This document shows, one piece after another, positions 1-6,408 of a stretch of 10,862 bases of DNA. Position 1 is the first letter of the stretch. Every line of letters begins with the position of its first letter. The notes beneath the pieces are model-generated. The model saw only the letters and a list, made by a program, of their open reading frames with translations, was not told the origin of the DNA and ran no database searches. Both the position numbers and the translations under genes were made by a program. This stretch comes from Sneathiella sp. (GTDB lineage: Bacteria > Pseudomonadota > Alphaproteobacteria > Sneathiellales > Sneathiellaceae): NCBI GenBank assembly GCA_002732675.1, contig NVRR01000086.1, positions 1 through 10,862 of the forward strand. The letters run 5' to 3'.

Positions 1-7
1 GAAGTCA

Positions 8-346
8 ATTATAGCACTCTGGAAAAGCCGGGCCAACCGCAACTGGGCAATAGCTGGACCCTGCCTTCACGGTATTATAGCACTCTGGAAAAGCCGGGCC
101 AACCGCAACAAGCTATACGATGGCGACGAGAAGGCTTCAATTATAGCACTCTGGAAAAGCCGGGCCAACCGCAACTCAGAAACCATAAGGACAGCATTAC
201 CGACGATTATAGCACTCTGGAAAAGCCGGGCCAACCGCAACATAGGTTTCGGCGGTGGTGATCACCATCTTATTATAGCACTCTGGAAAAGCCGGGCCAA
301 CCGCAACACAGGCGCGAGCATTTCATCAAGCGAGCCTATTATAGCA
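8..346 (-). promoter_or_regulatory. Promoters embedded in each CRISPR repeat
   Basis: The last nine bases of every repeat on the minus strand are TGCTATAAT, a consensus -10 hexamer with the extended TGN element (plus-strand positions 8-16, 74-82, 140-148, 206-214, 272-280, 338-346). In the five full repeats a -35-like TTGGCC sits exactly 17 nt upstream of TATAAT. A start about 7 nt downstream would fall inside each spacer and leave roughly 24 nt of guide, which matches the known Neisseria-type crRNAs that need no RNase III trimming at the 5' end. The degenerate repeat at 338-373 loses the -35-like element but keeps the extended -10. Promoter activity is inferred from the motif and from the Neisseria precedent. 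Confidence 0.75.
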
Positions 347-373
347 CTCTGGAAAAGCCGGACCCTTCCTATC
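8..373 (-). CRISPR. CRISPR array, type II-C-like, partial (runs off left edge)
   Basis: Five identical 36-nt repeats lie at 8-43, 74-109, 140-175, 206-241 and 272-307, separated by five unrelated 30-nt spacers (44-73, 110-139, 176-205, 242-271, 308-337). A sixth, degenerate repeat occupies 338-373. Bases 1-7 are the tail of another spacer, so the array continues to the left. On the minus strand the repeat begins GTTGCGGTTGG and ends AGTGCTATAAT. This resembles the Neisseria meningitidis II-C repeat (GTTGTAG... ...AGTGCTACAAT) in length, both ends and internal layout, and I use that for orientation and subtype. Degeneration of the sixth repeat marks 373 as one end of the array. No cas1, cas2, cas9 or tracrRNA is visible in the window; they are expected to the left if the locus is active. 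The spacer targets cannot be identified by eye. Confidence 0.96.
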
Positions 374-449
374 AGAAAGCTTATACGGTTTCTCCTTCGC
401 GGCTGCTTTCTTGCATTTGATATCAGTTAGCGGTATTTTGGGGTTTCAT
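362..449 (-). pseudogene. Tyrosine recombinase (integrase), N-terminal remnant
   Basis: Read on the minus strand, this stretch encodes KIPLTDI followed by about 20 residues ending KEKPYKLSDRKG. That is the start of the Arm-DNA-binding domain (DUF4102 type) of P4/tRNA-associated tyrosine integrases, where the next residues are normally L-Y-L. The only plausible start, ATG at 449-447, is out of frame: it reads MKPQNTAN and stops. Removing one C from the CCCC run at 440-443 restores MKPKIPLTDI, so a one-base frameshift is likely. Similarity ends at the glycine codon 364-362, exactly where identity to the CRISPR repeat begins. Only about 28 of an expected ~400 codons remain, with no catalytic domain. 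It lies downstream of, and in the same direction as, tRNA-Gln, as expected for an island integrase. The family call rests on a short stretch but the motif is characteristic. Confidence 0.78.
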
Positions 450-469
450 TTTATTTAGTGTTTTGAATA

Positions 470-488
470 TACCCCCAGCTGTACCCCC
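470..488 (-). repeat. Paired GGGGGTA direct repeats upstream of integrase remnant
   Basis: On the minus strand GGGGGTA occurs twice with a 12-nt period (488-482 and 476-470), separated by CAGCT, about 20-40 nt before the integrase start. Similar G-run repeats are often seen between tRNA attachment sites and tRNA-targeting integrase genes. I infer that these are arm-type recombinase binding sites or operators of the integrase gene. The remaining bases from 489 to 601 hold no gene or other clear signal. Confidence 0.4.
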
Positions 489-601
489 AATTTTCCTGAG
501 TGCAGACGAGTAATATCGGATTGCATAGGACGTTAAATTCCTAAAAATCATTGTTTTTATATAGGTTTTTGTATGACATTGGACTTGATCGAATGGAGGG
601 C

Positions 602-676
602 TGGCTGGGGTGGCAGGATTCGAACCTGCGCATGACGAGATCAAAACCCGTTGCCTTACCGCTTGGCGACACCCCA
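602..676 (-). tRNA. tRNA-Gln (anticodon TTG), CCA encoded
   Basis: The minus strand folds into a complete cloverleaf. The acceptor stem TGGGGTG (676-670) pairs perfectly with CACCCCA (612-606). The D stem is GCC/GGC, the anticodon stem ACGGG/CTCGT carries loop TTTTGAT with anticodon TTG at 644-642, and the T stem GCAGG/CCTGC has loop TTCGAAT. Discriminator G (605) is followed by an encoded CCA (604-602). It reads CAA codons, and CAG by wobble. It lies downstream of ispE on the same strand but probably has its own promoter. The 3' half is a typical integrase attachment site, and the adjacent integrase remnant suggests it was used as one. Confidence 0.96.
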
Positions 677-688
677 TTAAGGAGCCTC

Positions 689-717
689 TTTCTATCGAAT
701 GCCCCGATCAATCTCAA
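689..717 (-). promoter_or_regulatory. Probable promoter of tRNA-Gln
   Basis: On the minus strand TTGAGA (717-712, five of six bases of the -35 consensus) is followed after exactly 17 nt by TAGAAA (694-689, four of six of the -10). The predicted start is then a few bases before the mature tRNA 5' end at 676. It lies in the gap after ispE. This is motif evidence only. Confidence 0.45.
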
Positions 718-792
718 GCCATAATTTTCAAAAAGGCTAAAATCTGCACCGGCAGGATGATTTCGGCGCCAAACGGCGTGTGGTCAACGACG

Positions 793-1659
793 TTATGGCG
801 CGCGGTTCGCCGGAATAACCATCTGCTTAACCCACCAGTCAGGATGTGCGCCTTCGATACGGCTTGCCGCTTGTTCTGCGGCGGCACGGGTCGGAAAAAG
901 TCCGAAACAAGTGCCGCCACTGCCGCTCATCCGTGCCAGTTGGCAATCTGCCTGAGCGTCGAGAAGAGCCAGCAGCTCGTCAATCTCCGGGGCCATTTCC
1001 AACGCCGCCGCCTGCATGTCATTACGGCTTTCCAGAAGCTGTGGCATCATTGGCGCTGACGGATCAAACACGAAGCCAGTTTCAGATGCCGAGTTATACG
1101 GGGCTGACAGGCGCCGAAAAATCTCCGCCGTTGAAACCTTTATTTTAGAATTAACCAGTATAATATGAATTTTCGGAAATTTGTTTATTTCTGCTAATTT
1201 TTCGCCGATTCCTGACATGATCAACGGCGTACTATAGACACATGCAGGCACATCCGCGCCAATTTTCAGGCCCATTTCTGCGAGTTCTTCGCGGCCTAAA
1301 TCCAAGCCCCAGAGATTATTCAGAAGACGAAGGGCCGCCGCCGCGTCAGCAGAACCACCCCCAATACCGGCGGCTACCGGCAGATTTTTTGTTAGCGAAA
1401 TATGGGCGCCGAATTGAGTGCCTGCGTGCTTATTCAGGATCGTTGCTGCCGTTAGGACGAGATTGTTCTGAGCTGGCCCGACGACATCGGCAAATGGGCC
1501 GGAAACCGATAAGGTTATTTGGTCAGCAAGCTGGGCTGCCAGTTCGTCACCGCCGTCCGGAAAGACAACAAGGCTTTCAAGCAGATGATAGCCGTCGTTC
1601 CGCCTGCCCGTAACATGCAGGAAAAGATTGACTTTAGGTCGGGCAAAAGATGACAGCAT
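793..1659 (-). CDS. ispE: 4-diphosphocytidyl-2-C-methyl-D-erythritol kinase
   Basis: This cytoplasmic GHMP kinase phosphorylates CDP-methylerythritol at the 2-position with ATP, in the MEP (non-mevalonate) pathway to IPP and DMAPP. The 288-residue length is typical. The N-terminal ARPKVNLFLHVTGRR carries the conserved Lys9, and DGYHLLESLV follows. The glycine-rich ATP loop PVAAGIGGGSADAAAALR spans about 94-111, and GADVP contains the catalytic Asp136. The C-terminal GHMP motif MSGSGGT is at 244-250. The ATG at 1659 lies 30 nt after the stop of the TPR lipoprotein gene, so the two are probably co-transcribed. No strong Shine-Dalgarno sequence is visible. The enzyme makes precursors of ubiquinone and of the undecaprenyl carrier. 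The identification is firm. Confidence 0.96.
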   Translation of the reverse strand: MLSSFARPKVNLFLHVTGRRNDGYHLLESLVVFPDGGDELAAQLADQITLSVSGPFADVVGPAQNNLVLTAATILNKHAGTQFGAHISLTKNLPVAAGIGGGSADAAAALRLLNNLWGLDLGREELAEMGLKIGADVPACVYSTPLIMSGIGEKLAEINKFPKIHIILVNSKIKVSTAEIFRRLSAPYNSASETGFVFDPSAPMMPQLLESRNDMQAAALEMAPEIDELLALLDAQADCQLARMSGSGGTCFGLFPTRAAAEQAASRIEGAHPDWWVKQMVIPANRAP

Positions 1660-1689
1660 ACGGGATAGGTATCCGGCTCTATGGTGCGC

Positions 1690-3447
1690 TTATTTTTCGG
1701 CCTTCACTTTATCCACCAATCCGGATTTCAGCTTCTCTTCAATCAGCGGGATCTGATCATCTGCCGGCTCAAGCCATAGGGCGCGCTGCCATTGATAGCG
1801 CGCTTCATCCTCGCGGCCAACGCGCCAATAGGCGTCCGCAAGATGGTCACTGATGGTTGGATCTGCCGCCTGGAGGGAGACCGCTTTTTCAAGCTGCAAT
1901 ACCGCATCGTCGAATTCACCAAGCCGGTAATAAAGCCAGCCAAGGCTATCAACGATGTAACCATCCCGCGGCCGGAGCGAGACGGCCTTGACCAGCATCT
2001 CCTTCGCTGCTTCCAGATTCACATCCCGATCCACCCAGGAATAGGCGAGGTAATTCAGAACCTGCGGGTGATCAGGGCGGAGTTCAAGGGCTTTCAGCAG
2101 ATCCGCCTCGGCTTCTTCCCATTGCTTGGATTGTTCATAGGCAATGCCGCGCGCATAAAAAAGCGACCAATGCCGATTTTCAAAATTACGTAGTCTGTCA
2201 ACGGCCCGACCATAGTGCCTTGCCGCTTCGGGCCAGTCTTTTAAATCCCGATGCAGATCCGCAAGCACGACCATAGCCTCAATATCATCAGGATATTCAG
2301 CCGCGACTTCTTCAAGCAAGGCAATCGCCTGATCTTTGCGGTCCAGCTTGTAACTGGTCCAGGCGGTTCGGATCTTGGCATTCTTATGATAGGGAGAATC
2401 AGGCGCAATCTCGCTATAGAGTTTATGCGCCTCTTCCCAGCGATTGCGACCTTCCGCGGCTTCCGCCAGCAATATCTGGGCAACCGGAAAATCCGGTTTC
2501 AACATGAGTGTGAAATAGGCGTAAGTCGCCGCGATCCCGACGGCCCGCTCCTGCCCGATAACGGAAGCCGCGCTGTACAATGCCTCCGCTGCGCCATCTA
2601 CGGGTGACACAAGATCGGACTCAAGTGGCTTGCCCGCCTTCATATCCGCAAGCACCCGGTTGACAGTCGGGCTTAAGGGGTATTTTTCAACATAGTCATC
2701 CAACAATTTGCGCGCGTCCTCGGGCTGACCTTGCTCAAGTAAGTACAGGGCATATGACTGGACCAGCCGAACCGCATTTCCCGCGGGTCCGTCTATTGCC
2801 GCCTTATATAACTCGTCGGCTCGTGCTTTATTGCCCGAGACATCGGCAAGCAGCGCCGCGTGATATGCCTTTAACGCATCGAAGCCATCATATTTATCCA
2901 GCACATCCAGCTCGGCCAGCGCGGCATCAAGATCACTGTTACCAAGTGAAATCCACGACATCAGCAAAGGCTTCACCAGAACATTAAAACCGCTGTCATT
3001 TGTCTGTTCGAGACGTTCAGCCGCCAACGCGAAATCATTCAGGCGTATGGCATCAATAGCGAGAACGAGATTGGCGGCGGAGTTATCCCCTTCTTCCTGA
3101 GTAAGGCGGGTCGCCAGTTCTGTCGCTTTTTCAATATTGCCCTCGGCCAGGAACGCCTGAAAAGCACCGCGTAAAAGATAGGTGTCATCAGATTTTTGCT
3201 GCATGGCATCGCTAAAATACTGCGCGGCAGCAGTGGCATCCTGCTCGCGCAGTGCTTGTCGGCCAGCAAGGTAGCTGCCCGTATAAGATTGCTGATATGC
3301 CTCCGCTGTACCACCTGCATCCTGAAAGGCCCGCGGTAAGGTATCACGCTCGCTCGATTGGCTTGTACCGGCGCAGGCACTAAGTGCCGCCGTCACAAAT
3401 AAACTACCCAAAACAGTTCTGAAAATACTTAACTGTGCGCCCGCCAT
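1690..3447 (-). CDS. TPR-repeat lipoprotein
   Basis: About 585 residues made largely of tetratricopeptide-type helical pairs. The N-terminus has a basic/hydrophobic signal peptide (AQLSIFRTVLGSLFVTAALS) ending in the lipobox LSAC, so the mature protein should be acylated on that cysteine and anchored in the periplasm. An in-frame ATG at 3459 would add MTVE. I prefer 3447 because it gives a normal-length signal peptide and puts an AGGGA sequence about 11 nt upstream, while the same sequence abuts the 3459 start. The best repeats are C-terminal, with the blocks AEADLLKALELRPDHPQ, DGYIVDSLGWLYYRLGEF and DPTISDHLADAYWRVGRE, typical of a family common next to ispE in alphaproteobacteria. TPR proteins act as interaction scaffolds; the partner is unknown, and a role in envelope assembly is only an inference. 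Confidence 0.88.
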   Translation of the reverse strand: MAGAQLSIFRTVLGSLFVTAALSACAGTSQSSERDTLPRAFQDAGGTAEAYQQSYTGSYLAGRQALREQDATAAAQYFSDAMQQKSDDTYLLRGAFQAFLAEGNIEKATELATRLTQEEGDNSAANLVLAIDAIRLNDFALAAERLEQTNDSGFNVLVKPLLMSWISLGNSDLDAALAELDVLDKYDGFDALKAYHAALLADVSGNKARADELYKAAIDGPAGNAVRLVQSYALYLLEQGQPEDARKLLDDYVEKYPLSPTVNRVLADMKAGKPLESDLVSPVDGAAEALYSAASVIGQERAVGIAATYAYFTLMLKPDFPVAQILLAEAAEGRNRWEEAHKLYSEIAPDSPYHKNAKIRTAWTSYKLDRKDQAIALLEEVAAEYPDDIEAMVVLADLHRDLKDWPEAARHYGRAVDRLRNFENRHWSLFYARGIAYEQSKQWEEAEADLLKALELRPDHPQVLNYLAYSWVDRDVNLEAAKEMLVKAVSLRPRDGYIVDSLGWLYYRLGEFDDAVLQLEKAVSLQAADPTISDHLADAYWRVGREDEARYQWQRALWLEPADDQIPLIEEKLKSGLVDKVKAEK

Positions 3448-3566
3448 TTCTACTGTCATCCCTATATTGCCAATTACGCGACCAAACGACCCGTCCGCAC
3501 GCTAACGTTTATGTAGGGCGCAAGAATAGCGAGTTAAATAGATTTTTGCATCCACACATATACATT

Positions 3567-5219
3567 CTACATATTCGGATAGTTTGGACCGCCCGACCCT
3601 TCGGGGACCACCCAGTTGATATTCTGCGTCGGATCCTTGATATCGCAGGTTTTGCAATGCACACAATTCTGCGCATTTATCTGCAATTTCGGGTTTGATC
3701 CATCCTCGTCCGTCAGAAACTCATAGACACCCGCCGGGCAGAAGCGCTGCTCCGGTCCCGCGTATTCTGCATAATTTACAGATACCGGCACGGCACTATC
3801 CTTCAGCGTCAGATGGATGGGCTGATCTTCTTCATGATTAGTGTTGGAGAGGAACACCGACGATGGCTTATCAAAGGTATAAACGCCATCATATTTCGGA
3901 TAGTCGATCGGCTTGCAATCTTTCGCTTTCTTCATCGCTGAATGATCATCATGATGTTTAAAGGTCCACCATCCCTTGCCTTTGAGCAACTTGAGATCCA
4001 GTCCGTTATACATGGTGCCTGCCAGCAGGCCCCATTTAAAGGACGGGCGGCAGTTGCGCACGACCTTCAACTCATTATAGACCCATGAAGCCTCGTAAAG
4101 CTCTGTATACTCATCAAGGGTCTTCACCGGTGCTTCAGCATTTTCCGCAAGCGCGTTGGCAATGGCCTCCGCTGCCATCATGCCGGACTTCATAGCCGTA
4201 TGGGTGCCCTTGATTTTTGGCACATTGAGGAAACCTGCCGAACAGCCGATAAGCGCGCCGCCCGGAAACACCAGTTCCGGCACGGACTGAAAGCCACCTT
4301 CATTAATGGCGCGGGCACCATAGGCGATACGGCTCCCGCCTTTCAGCATCTCCTGCATCATCGGATGGGTTTTAAACTTCTGGAACTCGTCATAAGGCGA
4401 CAGATAGGGGTTCTCATAATCGAGCGCGACCACGTAGCCTACATAGGCCTGATTATTCTCAAAATGATAAACGAAGGAGCCGCCATAGGTGTTGCGATCG
4501 AGCGGCCAGCCGAAGCTGTGGAAAATCTGGCCTTCTTTATGCTGTTTAGGATCAAGCTCCCAGAGTTCCTTGATGCCAATGCCAAATGTCTGCGGATCAC
4601 AGTTTTCGCGAAGGTTAAACTTGTCGAAGAGGACTTTGGTGAGAGACCCCCGCACCCCTTCTGCAAACAGGGTATATTTCGCATGCAGTTCCATGCCGGG
4701 CTCATAGGAGCCTTTTTTCTCGCCGTCGCGGCCAATGCCCATGTCACCGGTGGCGACGCCTTTGACGCTACCATCTTCATGATAAAGAATTTCTGCGGCA
4801 GCAAAGCCGGGGTAGACTTCCACACCCAGCGCCTCCGCCTGCTCCGCCAGCCAGCGACAGAGGTTACCAAGGCTGATGATGTAGTTCCCATGATTGCGAA
4901 GCTGCCCCGGCAACAGGAAATTCGGGAATTGCAATTCGCTCGCTTCGGTCATGAAAAAGAACTTTTCAGACTTCACCGGAGTATTCAGCGGCGCGCCCTT
5001 CTCTTTCCAGTCCGGGATCAATTCATCAAGCGCGCGGGTCTCGAATACATTCCCTGACAGTATATGTGCGCCGATCTCGGAGCCTTTTTCCAGAACGCAA
5101 ACATTTATCTCGGTACCTGTTTCCATACTGAGCTGACGCAATTTTATCGCGGCTGACAACCCGGCCGGGCCACCACCAACAATCACAACATCAAACTCCA
5201 TAGATTCGCGTTCCATCAT
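3567..5219 (-). CDS. Electron transfer flavoprotein-ubiquinone oxidoreductase (ETF-QO)
   Basis: This membrane-associated iron-sulfur flavoprotein passes electrons from reduced ETF (fed by acyl-CoA and amino-acid dehydrogenases) to ubiquinone. The 550 residues match the family. An FAD-binding Rossmann motif, [14 protein letters not shown], starts near residue 11. The [4Fe-4S] ligands are Cys494, Cys519, Cys522 and Cys525, with the spacing 25-3-3 seen in the mammalian enzyme. The conserved stretches [20 protein letters not shown] and [19 protein letters not shown] are present. The start at 5219 has AGAGG about 6 nt upstream; an in-frame ATG follows immediately at 5216 and another lies at MEFDVV. 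The TPR gene follows after a 107-119 nt gap on the same strand. No etfA or etfB gene lies in the window. Confidence 0.97.
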   Translation of the reverse strand: MMERESMEFDVVIVGGGPAGLSAAIKLRQLSMETGTEINVCVLEKGSEIGAHILSGNVFETRALDELIPDWKEKGAPLNTPVKSEKFFFMTEASELQFPNFLLPGQLRNHGNYIISLGNLCRWLAEQAEALGVEVYPGFAAAEILYHEDGSVKGVATGDMGIGRDGEKKGSYEPGMELHAKYTLFAEGVRGSLTKVLFDKFNLRENCDPQTFGIGIKELWELDPKQHKEGQIFHSFGWPLDRNTYGGSFVYHFENNQAYVGYVVALDYENPYLSPYDEFQKFKTHPMMQEMLKGGSRIAYGARAINEGGFQSVPELVFPGGALIGCSAGFLNVPKIKGTHTAMKSGMMAAEAIANALAENAEAPVKTLDEYTELYEASWVYNELKVVRNCRPSFKWGLLAGTMYNGLDLKLLKGKGWWTFKHHDDHSAMKKAKDCKPIDYPKYDGVYTFDKPSSVFLSNTNHEEDQPIHLTLKDSAVPVSVNYAEYAGPEQRFCPAGVYEFLTDEDGSNPKLQINAQNCVHCKTCDIKDPTQNINWVVPEGSGGPNYPNM

Positions 5220-5541
5220 TCGCCTCTTCTTATTTACCCAAACTGATTGGTTCTTATGCGGTCACTTTTTTCACTTCGAGAAAACCGCTCATCGCCCCAA
5301 GCTTTACTTCCCATTTGCCCATGACACTATATTTTTTTTGCAGAGCGTCAATGTTGATTTAGGCGCGCAATGGCTGTTTCCAGCGGCTGCCCGACGTCCG
5401 ATATCGTAAATAATTTATCTGGGCACTGCGCAATCCCGGCGGTTGGCACGCTTGGTTCACCGGCCTACATGAATCATCGCCCCTTATTGTCTCATATTTG
5501 ACGTCTTCTATTTTTATGCGGGCGCCTGCTATGATGGGTCT
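5220..5541. other. Divergent intergenic region
   Basis: A 322-nt stretch separates ETF-QO (leftward) from the uracil-DNA glycosylase (rightward) and should hold both promoters. On the right side, TGCTATGAT (5527-5535) is a good extended -10 for the glycosylase. On the left side, the minus strand has TTGACG (5351-5346) and TATAGT (5331-5326), but only 14 nt apart, which is suboptimal. A 22-codon minus-strand reading frame (5322-5254, starting MGKWEVKLG and ending in KKVTA) sits just before ETF-QO but has no Shine-Dalgarno sequence. I see no RNA gene or clear terminator here. Confidence 0.5.
5527..5535 (+). promoter_or_regulatory. Extended -10 promoter of the uracil-DNA glycosylase gene
   Basis: TGCTATGAT matches the extended -10 (TGN plus TATAAT, five of six). 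There is no convincing -35 at the usual distance; TTGACG at 5498-5503 is too far away at 26 nt. A start 7 nt downstream would fall on or next to the ATG at 5542, and there is no Shine-Dalgarno sequence before that ATG, so a leaderless mRNA is possible. Confidence 0.4.
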
Positions 5542-6348
5542 ATGGAGACTATCTCGGAAAAAACGGCACTGCTTAAATTCTACCTTGAGGCTGGCGTCGA
5601 CGAAACCATCGGTGATGCACCTGTCAATCGATTTGCGACCCGACCGCCGATGACGCCCGAAGCCAGCCCGACGGCGCGACCACGGCCTGTTGCAGCTGGC
5701 AAAACCGCGGTGGCAATACAAAGCGTGGCTCCCTCCGTCTCCCTTTCGGAAGGTATTCAGAAGGCGAAAAAACTGGCGGGAGACAGCACGACCATAGCTG
5801 AGCTCCAAACGGCGCTGGAAAATTTCGATGGCTGTTCTTTGAAAAAGGGGGCAACCAATACCGTATTTGCCAGCGGAAAGCCCGGATCACGGCTGATGGT
5901 CATCGATCGGCAACCCGCTGTCGATGAGGATCGCAACGGAATGCCCTTTGCCGGCGAAGCTGGGGAGCTGCTGAGTAAAATGCTGGCCGCAATTGGTCTG
6001 GACCAAGCAGATGTCTATCTGGCCAGCGCCCTTCCCTGGCGCCCACCGGGCGGGCGGATGCCGACGGATGAAGAGATATCCCTCTGTCTGCCCTTTACGG
6101 AGCGCCATATCGCTCTCGCAAACCCGGAATTTTTGCTGCTTTGCGGCGAAGCGGGCGGATATTTGATGAAAAAGAAAGCTGGTATTAACAAATTACGCGG
6201 AAAATGGGCGCAATTGCAGTTTGAGGATACACAACTGAAAGCCCTGGCCATATTTCACCCCGGCTTCTTGCTGGAACATCCAACAGCGAAAAAATACGCC
6301 TGGGCCGACCTGCTCACGTTGAAGGCGGCATTGGAGACTTCCGCGTGA
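5542..6348 (+). CDS. Uracil-DNA glycosylase, family 4-like, divergent
   Basis: The protein belongs to the UDG superfamily, which removes uracil from DNA to begin base-excision repair. It has 268 residues: a poorly conserved N-terminus (ALLKFYLEAGVDETIGDAPV, then a Pro/Ala-rich linker) and a UDG domain from about residue 90. Recognisable blocks are DEDRNGMPFAGEAGELLSKM, VYLASALPWRPPGGRMPT, the ERHIALANPEFLLLCG region and the C-terminal motif HPGFLLEHP with His239. Motif A, normally GEAPG, reads DRQPA at 122-126 in an ungapped alignment. Of the four [4Fe-4S] cysteines of classical family 4 enzymes, only the positions of Cys98 and the cysteine in ISLCLPF remain; the one before RPP is Trp. A reduced cysteine set occurs in other alphaproteobacterial homologues, but the motif A change is striking. 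The gene leads a probable operon with the transglycosylase (60-nt gap) and moaB. Fold assignment is firm; activity is uncertain. Confidence 0.85.
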   Translation: METISEKTALLKFYLEAGVDETIGDAPVNRFATRPPMTPEASPTARPRPVAAGKTAVAIQSVAPSVSLSEGIQKAKKLAGDSTTIAELQTALENFDGCSLKKGATNTVFASGKPGSRLMVIDRQPAVDEDRNGMPFAGEAGELLSKMLAAIGLDQADVYLASALPWRPPGGRMPTDEEISLCLPFTERHIALANPEFLLLCGEAGGYLMKKKAGINKLRGKWAQLQFEDTQLKALAIFHPGFLLEHPTAKKYAWADLLTLKAALETSA

Positions 6349-6408
6349 GAGATTTTTTGCGACCGCAACCGGCAACCCGCCCGAAATGATACGAGACTAA
6401 GTTACCCT

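Noticed and set aside
308..337. Possible self-targeting: TTCATCAAGCG of a spacer also occurs near 5025 and 8062
   Set aside because: Only about 11 bases match out of 30, and the rest differ; expected by chance in a window of this size.
374..411. Hairpin AGAAAGC...GCTTTCT as a terminator or RNA element
   Set aside because: A 7-bp stem with a 24-nt loop, inside the integrase remnant and without a T tract; likely coincidence.
338..440. tracrRNA on the plus strand, using the degenerate repeat as anti-repeat
   Set aside because: Bases 338-361 could pair with the crRNA repeat, but no conserved tracrRNA stem, nexus or terminator follows; the downstream bases are explained as integrase coding sequence.
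423..677. 84-codon minus-strand frame starting inside the tRNA
   Set aside because: It reads through the whole tRNA-Gln gene and untranslated spacer, has no protein-like composition, and only meets the integrase start in the wrong frame at its end.
770..792. Terminator after ispE (CGCC/GGCG hairpin)
   Set aside because: Only four base pairs and no T run, so not supportable.
610..1613. Several plus-strand frames across ispE
   Set aside because: All are antisense to ispE or the tRNA and have Arg/Pro/His-rich shadow composition.
4200..5057. 285-codon plus-strand frame opposite ETF-QO
   Set aside because: It lies entirely within the antisense of a clearly identified gene and shows no recognisable domain; a shadow frame.
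5359..5808. 149-codon minus-strand frame at the 5' end of the glycosylase gene
   Set aside because: Overlaps the real gene in antisense, with low-quality Arg/Cys-rich composition and no ribosome site.
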